DNA from: JAJEFO01 sp965214325
GTDB lineage: Bacteria > Pseudomonadota > Alphaproteobacteria > Rhodobacterales > Rhodobacteraceae
Assembly (NCBI GenBank): GCA_965214325.1
Contig: CBDCBG010000006.1
Span: forward strand, 3,720,001-3,784,000
DNA length: 64,000 bases
Direction: 5' to 3'
The notes below the pieces were generated by a model. The model had not been told where the DNA came from and ran no database searches. It saw nothing but the letters and a program-made list of their open reading frames with translations. Position 1 is the stretch's first letter, and every line of letters begins with the position of its first letter. Both the position numbers and the translations under genes were made by a program. Positions 27,932 to 35,813 of this stretch are shown one piece after another.

Positions 27932-28933
27932 ATGATTCGCAAGCCATACCTGCTTTTTCTCGGTGATGCGCCTGACCAGCTCGCCGCAAAGGTGGCAAGG
28001 GGCATTGCCGACTGGCGGCCAGAGCATGTCGTCGGGCAGTTGCGGCTGGACGGCTGCAAGGCCGATGCCAGCGTCCCCGATCTAGGCTTGAAGGGCGCAT
28101 GGGAAGAGGGCGCTCGTACATTGGTTGTCGGCGTCGCGAACCGGGGCGGGATCATCCCGGGGTCCTGGCTCGGTGTGCTGAAGGACGCCTTGGAAGTGGG
28201 ATTTGACCTGGCAAACGGCCAGCACAACCTGCTGCGCGATCAAGACGTCCTGAGGGAGGCAGCACATCGGAACGGTCGAATTCTCCACGACGTACGCGTT
28301 CCGACAGTTGCCTATCCAATTGCGAACGGAAAGAAGCGGAAGGGCAAGCGCTGCCTGGCGATCGGAACGGATTGCTCAGTTGGCAAGATGTACACGGGCC
28401 TCGCCATGGACCGGGAAATGAAGACGAGGGGAATGAAGTCGGCCTTTCGTCCGACGGGCCAGACAGGAATGCTGATCACGGGAAGCGGCGTGCCCCTCGA
28501 TGCAGTTGTCGCGGACTTCATGGCGGGAGCTGTCGAATACCTGACGCCAGACAATGATTCCGACCACTGGGATCACATCGAGGGCCAGGGCAGCCTGTTT
28601 CACGTTTCCTATTCCGGCGTGACGATGGCGCTGATTCATGGCGGGCAGCCGGATGCCATCATACTGGCCCATGAGCCGACGCGGACACATATGCGGGGCT
28701 TGCCGCGGTACGGACTGCCAACGCTCGAAGAGCTGCGCGACGTGGCGCTTCCACTTGCGCGGGTCGCGAACCCGGACGCGAGAATCTGCGGGGTTTCGCT
28801 GAACACGAGCGCGCTGGACGATGATGAGGCCGCGCGCTCGTGCAAGGAGATCGAGGAACGGATGGGCTTGCCGACGGTGGATCCCTTTCGGCACGGGGCC
28901 GCCCGGCTTGTGGATGCCCTGGATGCGACCTGA
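27932..28933 (+). CDS. dgcN: D-glutamate N-acetyltransferase (DUF1611)
   Basis: A 333-residue DUF1611 protein. In marine bacteria DgcN acetylates D-glutamate, the first step of D-glutamate use. A P-loop-like CoA-binding motif is visible as GTDCSVGKM near residue 150. The N-terminal LLFLGDAPDQLAAK and the block RPTGQTGMLITGSGVPLDA fit the family. It is followed by dgcA and a D-amino-acid transaminase, so the three genes form a D-amino-acid catabolic unit. The start ATG has an AAGGGAGA ribosome site. The assignment rests on the family plus the matched neighbour. Confidence 0.88.
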   Translation: MIRKPYLLFLGDAPDQLAAKVARGIADWRPEHVVGQLRLDGCKADASVPDLGLKGAWEEGARTLVVGVANRGGIIPGSWLGVLKDALEVGFDLANGQHNLLRDQDVLREAAHRNGRILHDVRVPTVAYPIANGKKRKGKRCLAIGTDCSVGKMYTGLAMDREMKTRGMKSAFRPTGQTGMLITGSGVPLDAVVADFMAGAVEYLTPDNDSDHWDHIEGQGSLFHVSYSGVTMALIHGGQPDAIILAHEPTRTHMRGLPRYGLPTLEELRDVALPLARVANPDARICGVSLNTSALDDDEAARSCKEIEERMGLPTVDPFRHGAARLVDALDAT

Positions 28934-29063
28934 AACGGTTGTGCGCTTGATCGAGGCAATGTGCGGCAGTGACCACGACGGGCCATGCCATGGGATCGGT
29001 TGTCCGGCGGAACATGCGCTTCGCATGTCCCTCGGGAGCGAGATCCGGGAAAGATCCGATTGA

Positions 29064-30029
29064 ATGGAGATACGCACGAATCCCGAGACGTTCCGGCTCG
29101 CCGAGACATTCACGATCTCGCGTGGATCGCGTGATGTCGCCGAGGTTCTGACCGTTTGCGCCGAAGCGGATGGGAGGGTCGGGCGGGGCGAGTGCGTTCC
29201 CTATGCGCGCTACGGCGAATCCATGGAGTCGGTCACGGACCAGGTCATGGGTCTGCCAGCTGCGCTGACCCGGGAGGGGCTCCAGGAGTTGCTTCCAGCC
29301 GGCGCGGCGCGAAACGCCGTTGACAGCGCGCTTTGGGATCTTGCGGCGAAGCAGGCGGGAGAGAGGGTGTGGCGGCTGGCCGGGCTCGAAAGGCCAGGCC
29401 CCGTGATCACCGCTTTCACGCTGTCGCTCGACACGCCCGAGCGGATGGCAGCGGCCGCCCGAAGGCACGCCGGGAGACCGCTGCTGAAGGTGAAGCTGGG
29501 TGGCGAAGAAGACATGAACCGGCTTGAAGCCGTCCGGCGCGGCGCTCCGGATACGCGGATCATTGTCGATGCGAATGAGGGATGGAGTGCCGAACTGTAT
29601 TCGGAGATTGCGCCGCACCTGGTGCGGCTCGGTGTCCGGATGGTCGAACAGCCGTTGGCCGTCGGCAATGATGCAATGCTTGCCGAAATCGAGCGGCCGC
29701 TGCCGGTCTGTGCTGACGAGTCGGTTCAGGACAGGGCGACCCTGCCTGCGCTCATGGACAAGTATGATGCGGTGAACATCAAGCTTGACAAGGCTGGCGG
29801 CCTGACGGAGGCGTTGGCGCTCAGGGCTGCGGCGCTGGAGCAAGGTCACGACATCATGGTGGGATGCATGGTCGGCACGTCGCTTGCCATGGCACCCGCA
29901 GTCCTGCTTGCCCAAGGTGCGACGATGGTTGACCTTGACGGTCCGCTTCTTCTGGCCGAAGACCGCGACCATGCGCTGGAATACGACGACGGATGCGTGC
30001 ATCCGCCACGGCCTGGACTTTGGGGGTGA
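29064..30029 (+). CDS. dgcA: N-acetyl-D-glutamate racemase (enolase superfamily)
   Basis: A 321-residue enolase-superfamily racemase/epimerase that would turn N-acetyl-D-glutamate into N-acetyl-L-glutamate after DgcN. The barrel residues are in place: KVK (K142, K144) as one acid/base, metal ligands D169, E195 and D218, and the opposite lysine K243 in NIKLDKAGG. The family also contains L-Ala-D/L-Glu dipeptide epimerases; the adjacent dgcN makes the N-acetylglutamate role the better reading. The gap to dgcN is 130 bp, with no gene in it, and dat follows after 3 bp. Confidence 0.87.
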   Translation: MEIRTNPETFRLAETFTISRGSRDVAEVLTVCAEADGRVGRGECVPYARYGESMESVTDQVMGLPAALTREGLQELLPAGAARNAVDSALWDLAAKQAGERVWRLAGLERPGPVITAFTLSLDTPERMAAAARRHAGRPLLKVKLGGEEDMNRLEAVRRGAPDTRIIVDANEGWSAELYSEIAPHLVRLGVRMVEQPLAVGNDAMLAEIERPLPVCADESVQDRATLPALMDKYDAVNIKLDKAGGLTEALALRAAALEQGHDIMVGCMVGTSLAMAPAVLLAQGATMVDLDGPLLLAEDRDHALEYDDGCVHPPRPGLWG

Positions 30030-30032
30030 GCA

Positions 30033-30893
30033 ATGAGCCGCATCGTGTACATCAACGGAGAATACCTTCCTGAGGAGGGGGCTCGCGTGTCGATTTTCGA
30101 CCGAGGGTTTCTCTTTGCCGACGGCGTCTACGAGGTGACCAGCGTGCTTGACGGCAAGCTGGTTGACTTCGCCGGACACGCGGCCCGACTTGAGAGATCC
30201 TTGGGCGAAATCGAAATGGCCTCGCCGGTTTCCGGAGAGGAACTGGCTGGAATCTTCCGGGAACTGGTTCGGCGGAACTCGCTGATCGAAGGCATGATCT
30301 ATCTCCAGATCACTCGTGGCGCAGACAAGGACCGGGACTTTGACTGTCCGGCACCCGAACTCGTGGCGTCCACCGTGCTGGCTTTCACGCAGACCAAAAA
30401 CATCGTCGACAGTCCGTCCGCGAAGACGGGCATCAGGGTGATCACGATCGACGACCTTCGTTGGGCACGCCGTGACATCAAGACGGTCCAGCTTCTCTAT
30501 CCCGTCCTAGGCAAGAAAATGGCCAAGGACCAGGGCAAGGACGATGCCTGGATGGTTGAGGACGGTGTCGTGACCGAAGGCACCTCGAACAACGCCTGCA
30601 TCGTCCGGGAGGGCAGGATCATCACGCGTGATCTTTCCGAGAGGATTCTGCACGGCATCACCCGCCAGTCCGTGCTGGCGTTCGCGCGGGAGGCGCAGAT
30701 GAGGGTCGAGGAGCGACCGTTCACCGTGGACGAGGCCAAGGAAGCGGACGAGGCATTCATTACCTCCGCTTCGACGTTCGTGATGCCGGTCATCGAAATC
30801 GACGGTGAAGTGATCGGCGACGGGAAGCCCGGTCCGGTCGCAATCCGGCTTCGACAGATCTACGTCCGGGAATCCCGGAGGTCGGCCGCATAG
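30033..30893 (+). CDS. dat: D-amino-acid transaminase
   Basis: A 286-residue fold-type IV PLP aminotransferase that interconverts D-amino acids and 2-oxo acids, typically D-alanine plus 2-oxoglutarate to pyruvate plus D-glutamate. The PLP lysine is K150 in RRDIKTVQLL, and E182 of the TEGTSNN motif contacts the pyridine nitrogen. FDRGFLFADGVYEV is the typical D-transaminase start block. Placed 3 bp after dgcA, it would funnel other D-amino acids into D-glutamate, which DgcN and DgcA then convert. A branched-chain transaminase is the alternative, less likely by length and motifs. Confidence 0.88.
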   Translation: MSRIVYINGEYLPEEGARVSIFDRGFLFADGVYEVTSVLDGKLVDFAGHAARLERSLGEIEMASPVSGEELAGIFRELVRRNSLIEGMIYLQITRGADKDRDFDCPAPELVASTVLAFTQTKNIVDSPSAKTGIRVITIDDLRWARRDIKTVQLLYPVLGKKMAKDQGKDDAWMVEDGVVTEGTSNNACIVREGRIITRDLSERILHGITRQSVLAFAREAQMRVEERPFTVDEAKEADEAFITSASTFVMPVIEIDGEVIGDGKPGPVAIRLRQIYVRESRRSAA

Positions 30894-30935
30894 CGCGGTC
30901 GTCGCGTTCCGGCGAACCTGGATTGCGCGACCGCG
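30894..30935. terminator. Long-loop inverted repeat between convergent dat and DUF1244 genes
   Basis: CGCGGTCG (30894-30901) and CGACCGCG (30928-30935) form a perfect 8-bp stem with a 26-base loop, starting one base after the dat stop. There is no T-tract. Its place between convergent genes suggests a transcript end. Confidence 0.32.
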
Positions 30936-30996
30936 GCCGCCGCCGATGCGGGTCGCCAACGGGGCGGCCGTGGATCACGTGGCGCCGGACGCCGGT

Positions 30997-31320
30997 TCAG
31001 CTGTCGCTCCCGTTCCGGTCATCATGGAGCTTCCGGGACTGTTCGAACGCGGCCCCTTGTCCGGCCGTCGCCTCGGTCTGGTACCTGGCCCTCCAGTCAT
31101 CGTAGGGCATGCCGTAGAACGATTCGCGGGCGTCCTCCTTCGAAATCTCGATGCCTCGTTCGACCGCCGCCTCCTGATACCAGCGCGAAAGGCAGTTCCG
31201 GCAAAACCCGGCGAGGTTCATGAGGTCGATGTTCTGAACGTCAATGCGGTCGTCCATCAGGTGCTTCTGCAAGCGCCGGAACGCGGCGGATTCCAGTTCA
31301 ATGCGGGTCTTTTCGTCCAT
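30997..31320 (-). CDS. DUF1244 family protein
   Basis: A 107-residue small alphaproteobacterial protein of unknown function. It matches the family in the block NLAGFCRNCLSRWY (C40, C43) and in the later YGMPYDDWRARYQ. The start is ATG 31320 after GAGGAGAAG. It follows the N-formylglutamate amidohydrolase gene by 11 bp on the same strand, and this pair diverging from pyk is an arrangement I associate with Rhodobacterales. The CxxC could bind metal, but only one pair is present. Confidence 0.85.
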   Translation of the reverse strand: MDEKTRIELESAAFRRLQKHLMDDRIDVQNIDLMNLAGFCRNCLSRWYQEAAVERGIEISKEDARESFYGMPYDDWRARYQTEATAGQGAAFEQSRKLHDDRNGSDS

Positions 31321-31331
31321 CGGGCTTCTCC

Positions 31332-32096
31332 TCATGTTTCTGCCGCTTGCAGCGCCTCCGGAAGGAGGCCGGCAAGGCGGTCGGCCCATTCCGCCTGGTC
31401 TCTTTCCCTGCCGATCAGGTCGTTCCGAACCTCTATCAGGGTGTTCTGTCGCCTTGTCCGCACGGCATGCCTGTCAATCGTGTCCCCTTCGAGCCTGCCG
31501 CTGTAGGGCTGGTTTGCGGCGACGACCAGCTGCCTTTCGCGGGCAAGCCCTGCCAGCAGGGGGAGCGAAAGGCGGTCATCGTCGGCAAACAGCAGGGTCA
31601 CGTGCCAGGGACGGGGCTTCCGATTTCGAAACTGGCGCGTGAAGGAATGGATCGAAAGGATGACGGTGTCAGGCTGCCTTGCCGCGATCCTTGCGATGGT
31701 GCGGTGGTACGGGCGGTAGAGCCTCTCCTTGCGTCGTTCGATTTCGGATTCGTCCGCATTGCGATTGGCCGGGATGATGGTGCCGTCACAAAGCCGCATG
31801 ACGAGAGTCGGGTCGTGCTCGCCCCGGTTCGGATCAATGACAAGGCGCGAGTAGTTTGCCAGGACTGCGGGGGCATCCAGCCGATCGGCCAGCTTGAGCG
31901 CCAGCCCCGATGCGCCCAAGTCATATGCGATGTGTCGCGACATGTCGTCACGCGAGATTCCGAGGTCGCCATTCGCCAACCAGGACGGGACCGCGTTCGA
32001 TGCATGATCGCACAGCACCAGGCATCGCGAAGGCCGTGATTCGCCGACGACGATGACGGGAGTAAGGTCCGATGATTCTTCCAGCTCGCACGGCAT
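31332..32096 (-). CDS. N-formylglutamate amidohydrolase family protein
   Basis: A 254-residue zinc hydrolase of the HutG2/FGase family, which releases formate from N-formylglutamate in histidine breakdown. The motifs CDHASNAVP, RLVIDPNRG and VILSIHSFTR fit the family, and IEVRNDLI near the end matches the last conserved block. No other hut gene is close, so the physiological substrate may be different. Start at ATG 32096; the pyk start lies 96 bp away on the other strand. Confidence 0.86.
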   Translation of the reverse strand: MPCELEESSDLTPVIVVGESRPSRCLVLCDHASNAVPSWLANGDLGISRDDMSRHIAYDLGASGLALKLADRLDAPAVLANYSRLVIDPNRGEHDPTLVMRLCDGTIIPANRNADESEIERRKERLYRPYHRTIARIAARQPDTVILSIHSFTRQFRNRKPRPWHVTLLFADDDRLSLPLLAGLARERQLVVAANQPYSGRLEGDTIDRHAVRTRRQNTLIEVRNDLIGRERDQAEWADRLAGLLPEALQAAET

Positions 32097-32192
32097 GCCG
32101 GGAATCTAGCGCCCGACAGGCCCGTTGGCCAGTTGTCAGGCGCTAACATTTGCGGCAGTAGGGGACATCATTCGATACCGAGGGATTGCCTC

Positions 32193-33638
32193 ATGCGCCG
32201 CCTCCGAAACGTCAAGATCGTCGCGACACTAGGTCCAGCGTCGAGTTCCTACGACATGATCCGCAAATTGTTTGAGACCGGGGCCGACACGTTTCGCCTG
32301 AACACCAGTCACGGAGATCATGACGATGTCAGGGCTCGACACGAGATCATCCGCAAGGTCGAACAGGACACGGGCCGACCCATCGGGATCCTTGCCGACC
32401 TTCAGGGACCGAAGCTCAGGGTGGGAACCTTCGCGAACGGGGCAGTTGATCTCGAGGAAGGCCAGAGATTTCGTTTCGATCTCCTGGACGCACCGGGCGG
32501 GCCGGACAGGGTGCAACTCCCCCATCGCGAGATCTTTGCAGCCGTTGAGAAGGATGCAACGCTGCTTGTCAATGACGGAAAGGTCCGCATGAAAGTCGTG
32601 GAGCATGGTCCCGATTTCGCGGACTGCACCGTCCTGGTCGGCGGCACGGTCTCGGACCGGAAAGGCGTTAACGTTCCGGATGTGCTTCTGCCGCTTGCGG
32701 CATTGTCGGAGAAGGACAGGTCGGATCTGGAATTCGTGTGCGAGCTTGGTGTTGACTGGCTGGCCCTGTCGTTCGTCCAGCGCGCCGAAGATGTCCACGA
32801 GGCGCGCGAGTTGACACGTGGTCGTGCGGCGCTGATGACAAAGGTCGAGAAGCCGGCTGCAGTGCGCAATTTCGATGCCATTCTTGAAGCATCGGACGGA
32901 ATCATGGTTGCCCGAGGCGACCTCGGCGTGGAATTGCCGGTGCAGAACGTGCCGCCGATCCAGAAACGCCTGGTGCGGATGTGCCGGATGGCGGCGAAGC
33001 CCGTGATCGTGGCAACGCAGATGCTTGAATCCATGATCGAGAGCCCGATGCCAACGCGTGCCGAGGTGTCCGACGTTGCCGCCGCGATATACGAGGGTGC
33101 CGATGCGGTGATGCTGTCGGCCGAGAGCGCCGTCGGGACCTATCCTGTCGAGGCGGTATCGACGATGCACAACGTCGCGATCGAGGTCGAGAGCGATCCT
33201 ACGTATCGCAATGTCGTGGATGCCAGCAGGGGGGGGCCAAAGCAGTCTGTCGCGGACGGCATCGTCTCGGCCGCACGCGAAATCGCGGAGACCGCCGACA
33301 TCAAGGTGATCTGCAGTTACTCGGAGTCCGGGAAGACCGCGTTGCTGGTGGCGCGCGAACGGCCCCATGTCCCGATCATTGCCATGACGTCCCGAATCCA
33401 GACTGCAAGGCGACTTTGCCTGTCATGGGGCCTTTACTGCTCCCACACCAGCGAAGTGGATCGGTTCAAGTCGGCCGTCCTAAACTCGGCGCGGGCATCC
33501 ATAGCGGAAGGGTTCGCTTCGCCGGATGACTTTCTCGTCGTGACCGCCGGCGTCCCCTTTGGAAAGCCGGGCACCACGAACATTTTGCGCGTTGCGTCCT
33601 GCGACGAAGGCAAGATCATCCCCGCAGACCCCGATTGA
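32193..33638 (+). CDS. pyk: Pyruvate kinase
   Basis: The last glycolytic step, phosphoenolpyruvate plus ADP to pyruvate plus ATP. The protein has 481 residues. Family segments are KIVATLGPAS at the start, FRLNTSHG, the active-site block MTKVEKPAA with the catalytic lysine, MVARGDLGVELP and MLSAESAVGTYP. The C-terminal allosteric domain is full length. ATG 32193 matches the family start; the open frame extends 20 codons upstream without similarity. Confidence 0.96.
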   Translation: MRRLRNVKIVATLGPASSSYDMIRKLFETGADTFRLNTSHGDHDDVRARHEIIRKVEQDTGRPIGILADLQGPKLRVGTFANGAVDLEEGQRFRFDLLDAPGGPDRVQLPHREIFAAVEKDATLLVNDGKVRMKVVEHGPDFADCTVLVGGTVSDRKGVNVPDVLLPLAALSEKDRSDLEFVCELGVDWLALSFVQRAEDVHEARELTRGRAALMTKVEKPAAVRNFDAILEASDGIMVARGDLGVELPVQNVPPIQKRLVRMCRMAAKPVIVATQMLESMIESPMPTRAEVSDVAAAIYEGADAVMLSAESAVGTYPVEAVSTMHNVAIEVESDPTYRNVVDASRGGPKQSVADGIVSAAREIAETADIKVICSYSESGKTALLVARERPHVPIIAMTSRIQTARRLCLSWGLYCSHTSEVDRFKSAVLNSARASIAEGFASPDDFLVVTAGVPFGKPGTTNILRVASCDEGKIIPADPD

Positions 33639-33913
33639 AGGCAAATGCGGCACCCGGGTCGCGGGCAGTGGAGAACGTGATCGGCCTGGCAGGAAGTCAA
33701 GGCATGAGCCGGGTCCGTCTGGCATGGCGACGCACTGGCGGCGGCAACCTGCCGCACAGCGGGTTCCCCAAGCGCCGTGCCGACACGCCAGCCGAGGGCA
33801 CTTTCCCTCTTGCCAGCACCCGTGACGGCCTGTATGCGGCACGCCTCAGCGGGCTCGCCGGCCGAAGTGGCATGCCGAGCGGGCCTTGAACCGTCTGTCG
33901 ACAGGAGATGGAA

Positions 33914-34114
33914 ATGCCCAAGATGAAGACCAAGTCGAGCGCGAAGAAGCGCTTCAAGGTGTCTGCCTCAGGAAAGGTGATCAGCGCCCAGGCCGGCAAG
34001 CGCCACGGCATGATCAAGCGGACAAACAAGTTCATTCGCAATGCACGCGGCACGACCGTGATGAGCGGGCCCGATCAAAGGCTCGCCAAGCGCTACATGC
34101 CCTATGACCGCTGA
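33914..34114 (+). CDS. rpmI: 50S ribosomal protein L35
   Basis: A 66-residue basic protein of the large subunit; MPKMKTKSSAKKRFKV and KRHGMIKRTNKF are the family signatures. An in-frame ATG six bases upstream exists, but ATG 33914 is correctly spaced from AGGAG and matches the invariant MPKMKT start. rplT follows after 12 bp. infC, which often precedes rpmI, is not here. Confidence 0.97.
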   Translation: MPKMKTKSSAKKRFKVSASGKVISAQAGKRHGMIKRTNKFIRNARGTTVMSGPDQRLAKRYMPYDR

Positions 34115-34126
34115 GGAGACGCAGAC

Positions 34127-34489
34127 ATGTCACGCGTAAGAGCGGGTACGACCACCCGCGCCCGCCACAAGAAGGTGATCAATGCCGCGAAGGGCTACTA
34201 CGGTCGCCGCAAGAACACGTTCAAGGTCGCGCGTCAGGCTGTCGACAGGGCCAACGAATACGCGACCCGTGACCGCAAGGCCCGCAAGCGGAACTTTCGT
34301 GCGCTCTGGATCCAGAGGATCAACGCCGCCGTCCGGGCCCACGACGAGGCGCTGACCTATTCACGCTTCATCAACGGGCTTTGCCGCGCGGGCATAGAGG
34401 TCGACCGCAAGGTTCTGGCCGACCTTGCCGTGCACGAACCGGAGGCGTTTGGGGCCATCGTGGAAAAGGCGAAGGCCGCGATCGCGTAA
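34127..34489 (+). CDS. rplT: 50S ribosomal protein L20
   Basis: A 120-residue rRNA-binding assembly protein of the large subunit. The basic N-terminal extension (HKKVINAAKGYYGRRKN) and the globular block RDRKARKRNFRALWIQRINA are diagnostic. It is cotranscribed with rpmI, and in many bacteria L20 represses its own operon. A strong hairpin follows 27 bp after the stop and may separate expression from pheST. Confidence 0.97.
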   Translation: MSRVRAGTTTRARHKKVINAAKGYYGRRKNTFKVARQAVDRANEYATRDRKARKRNFRALWIQRINAAVRAHDEALTYSRFINGLCRAGIEVDRKVLADLAVHEPEAFGAIVEKAKAAIA

Positions 34490-34516
34490 ACGCTCCCTTC
34501 GGGGTCAGTTACAGGT

Positions 34517-34550
34517 GAAGCCGCGGACCTTTGCGGGGTCTCGCGGCTTC
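34517..34550 (+). terminator. Hairpin terminator or attenuator between rplT and pheS
   Basis: GAAGCCGCG (34517-34525) pairs perfectly with CGCGGCTTC (34542-34550), and an inner GACC/GGTC extends the stem. The T-rich tail TTGTCTTC follows. This is the best intrinsic-terminator shape in the window. It ends the rpmI-rplT transcript or attenuates read-through into pheS, whose ATG lies 55 bases on. Confidence 0.72.
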
Positions 34551-34605
34551 TTGTCTTCAGGGGTTCCGAAGGCTAGCAGGACAGGCAAGGATCAAGAGGG
34601 TCCCG

Positions 34606-35673
34606 ATGGACGATTTGAGAACGAAGTTCCTTGGCGGAATCGCCGGCGCGGCCGACGAGGCTGCGCTCGAAGGCCTGCGTGTTGCCGCCCTCGGGAAAAA
34701 GGGCGAGGTGTCGCTCAGGATGCGCGAGCTCGGCGGCATGACCCCCGACGAGCGGCAGGTCGCCGGGCCGGTGCTGAACGCGTTGAAGGACGAGATCAAC
34801 GGGGCGATTGCGGCCAAGAAGGCAGCGCTGGAAGATGCGGCTCTCGACGCGCGTCTCGAGGAGGAATGGCTTGACGTGACCTTGCCGGCGCGCCAGCGCC
34901 CGCACGGAAGCATCCACCCGGTCAGCCAGGTCACGGAGGAGGTGACGGCCGTCCTCGCCGACATGGGATTTTCCGTTGCGGAGGGTCCGCAGATCGAAAG
35001 CGACTGGTACAGCTTCGACGCGCTCAACATGCCCGGTCACCATCCTGCACGAACCGAGATGGACACGTTCTACATGGCGCAGGCGGAGGGTGACGACCGA
35101 CCGCCGCATGTCCTCAGGCCGCATACATCGCCGGTCCAGATTCGCGCGATGCAGGAACGTGGGGCGCCTCTTCGCATAATCTGCCCGGGGCGGGTCTACA
35201 GGGCAGATTACGACCAGACGCACACGCCAATGTTCCATCAGGTCGAGGGCCTTGCGTTAGATCGCGAAATTTCGATGGCCAACCTGAAATGGGTGCTCGA
35301 GGAGTTCTTCTCGGCCTTTTTCGGCACGACCGTTAAGACCCGATTCCGTGCCTCGCACTTTCCTTTCACGGAGCCTTCGGCCGAAGTCGATATCCAGTGC
35401 TCCTGGGACGGCGGAACCGTGAAAGTGGGTGAGGGCGACGGCTGGCTGGAGGTTCTGGGATCCGGAATGGTGCACCCCAAGGTCCTGGAGGCGGGAGGAA
35501 TTGACCCCTCCAGGTGGCAGGGGTTCGCGTTCGGCATCGGGATCGATCGGTTGGCGATGCTGAAATACGGGATTCCGGATCTCCGGGCCTTCTTCGACTC
35601 CGACCTGCGGTGGCTGAGGCATTACGGCTTCGCCCCGCTTGGCGTGCCGACGCTGCACGGAGGGTTGCAGTGA
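34606..35673 (+). CDS. pheS: Phenylalanine-tRNA ligase alpha subunit
   Basis: The catalytic class-II subunit that charges tRNA-Phe. The 355-residue protein has an N-terminal coiled coil (about 1-85), motif 2 as CPGRVYRADYDQTHTPMFHQ and motif 3 as GFAFGIGIDRLAMLKY. RPHTSPVQIRAM and VDIQCSWD complete the active site. ATG 34606 follows AAGAGGG; the frame opens 25 codons earlier but lies across the upstream hairpin. The stop overlaps the start of a 46-codon ORF by TGATG. Confidence 0.96.
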   Translation: MDDLRTKFLGGIAGAADEAALEGLRVAALGKKGEVSLRMRELGGMTPDERQVAGPVLNALKDEINGAIAAKKAALEDAALDARLEEEWLDVTLPARQRPHGSIHPVSQVTEEVTAVLADMGFSVAEGPQIESDWYSFDALNMPGHHPARTEMDTFYMAQAEGDDRPPHVLRPHTSPVQIRAMQERGAPLRIICPGRVYRADYDQTHTPMFHQVEGLALDREISMANLKWVLEEFFSAFFGTTVKTRFRASHFPFTEPSAEVDIQCSWDGGTVKVGEGDGWLEVLGSGMVHPKVLEAGGIDPSRWQGFAFGIGIDRLAMLKYGIPDLRAFFDSDLRWLRHYGFAPLGVPTLHGGLQ

Positions 35674-35813
35674 TGTCTGCCGCATCTGGCACGATGCCCG
35701 GACGGATGCAGGCCGGATGTCATTCGGCACTGCTCGCCTCGGTCCGGCCGTCTGCAGAGGCGGTTGTGTCGATGCTCGGCGGAACCGGCACGCCCTTGGG
35801 GGAAACGCGATGA
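35673..35813 (+). CDS. Small ORF coupled to pheS and pheT
   Basis: A 46-codon frame beginning in the TGATG overlap with the pheS stop and ending in the ATGA overlap with the pheT start. Both junctions are of the type used for translational coupling, so ribosomes leaving pheS would be carried to pheT. The peptide (MSAASGTMPGRMQAGC at its start) has no recognised domain. It may be a real small protein, or only a translated spacer that keeps PheS and PheT balanced. Chance cannot be excluded. Confidence 0.4.
   Translation: MSAASGTMPGRMQAGCHSALLASVRPSAEAVVSMLGGTGTPLGETR

Noticed and set aside
33635..33889. Small ORF between pyk and rpmI
   Set aside because: No ribosome site, no known domain, and composition like the surrounding non-coding DNA.
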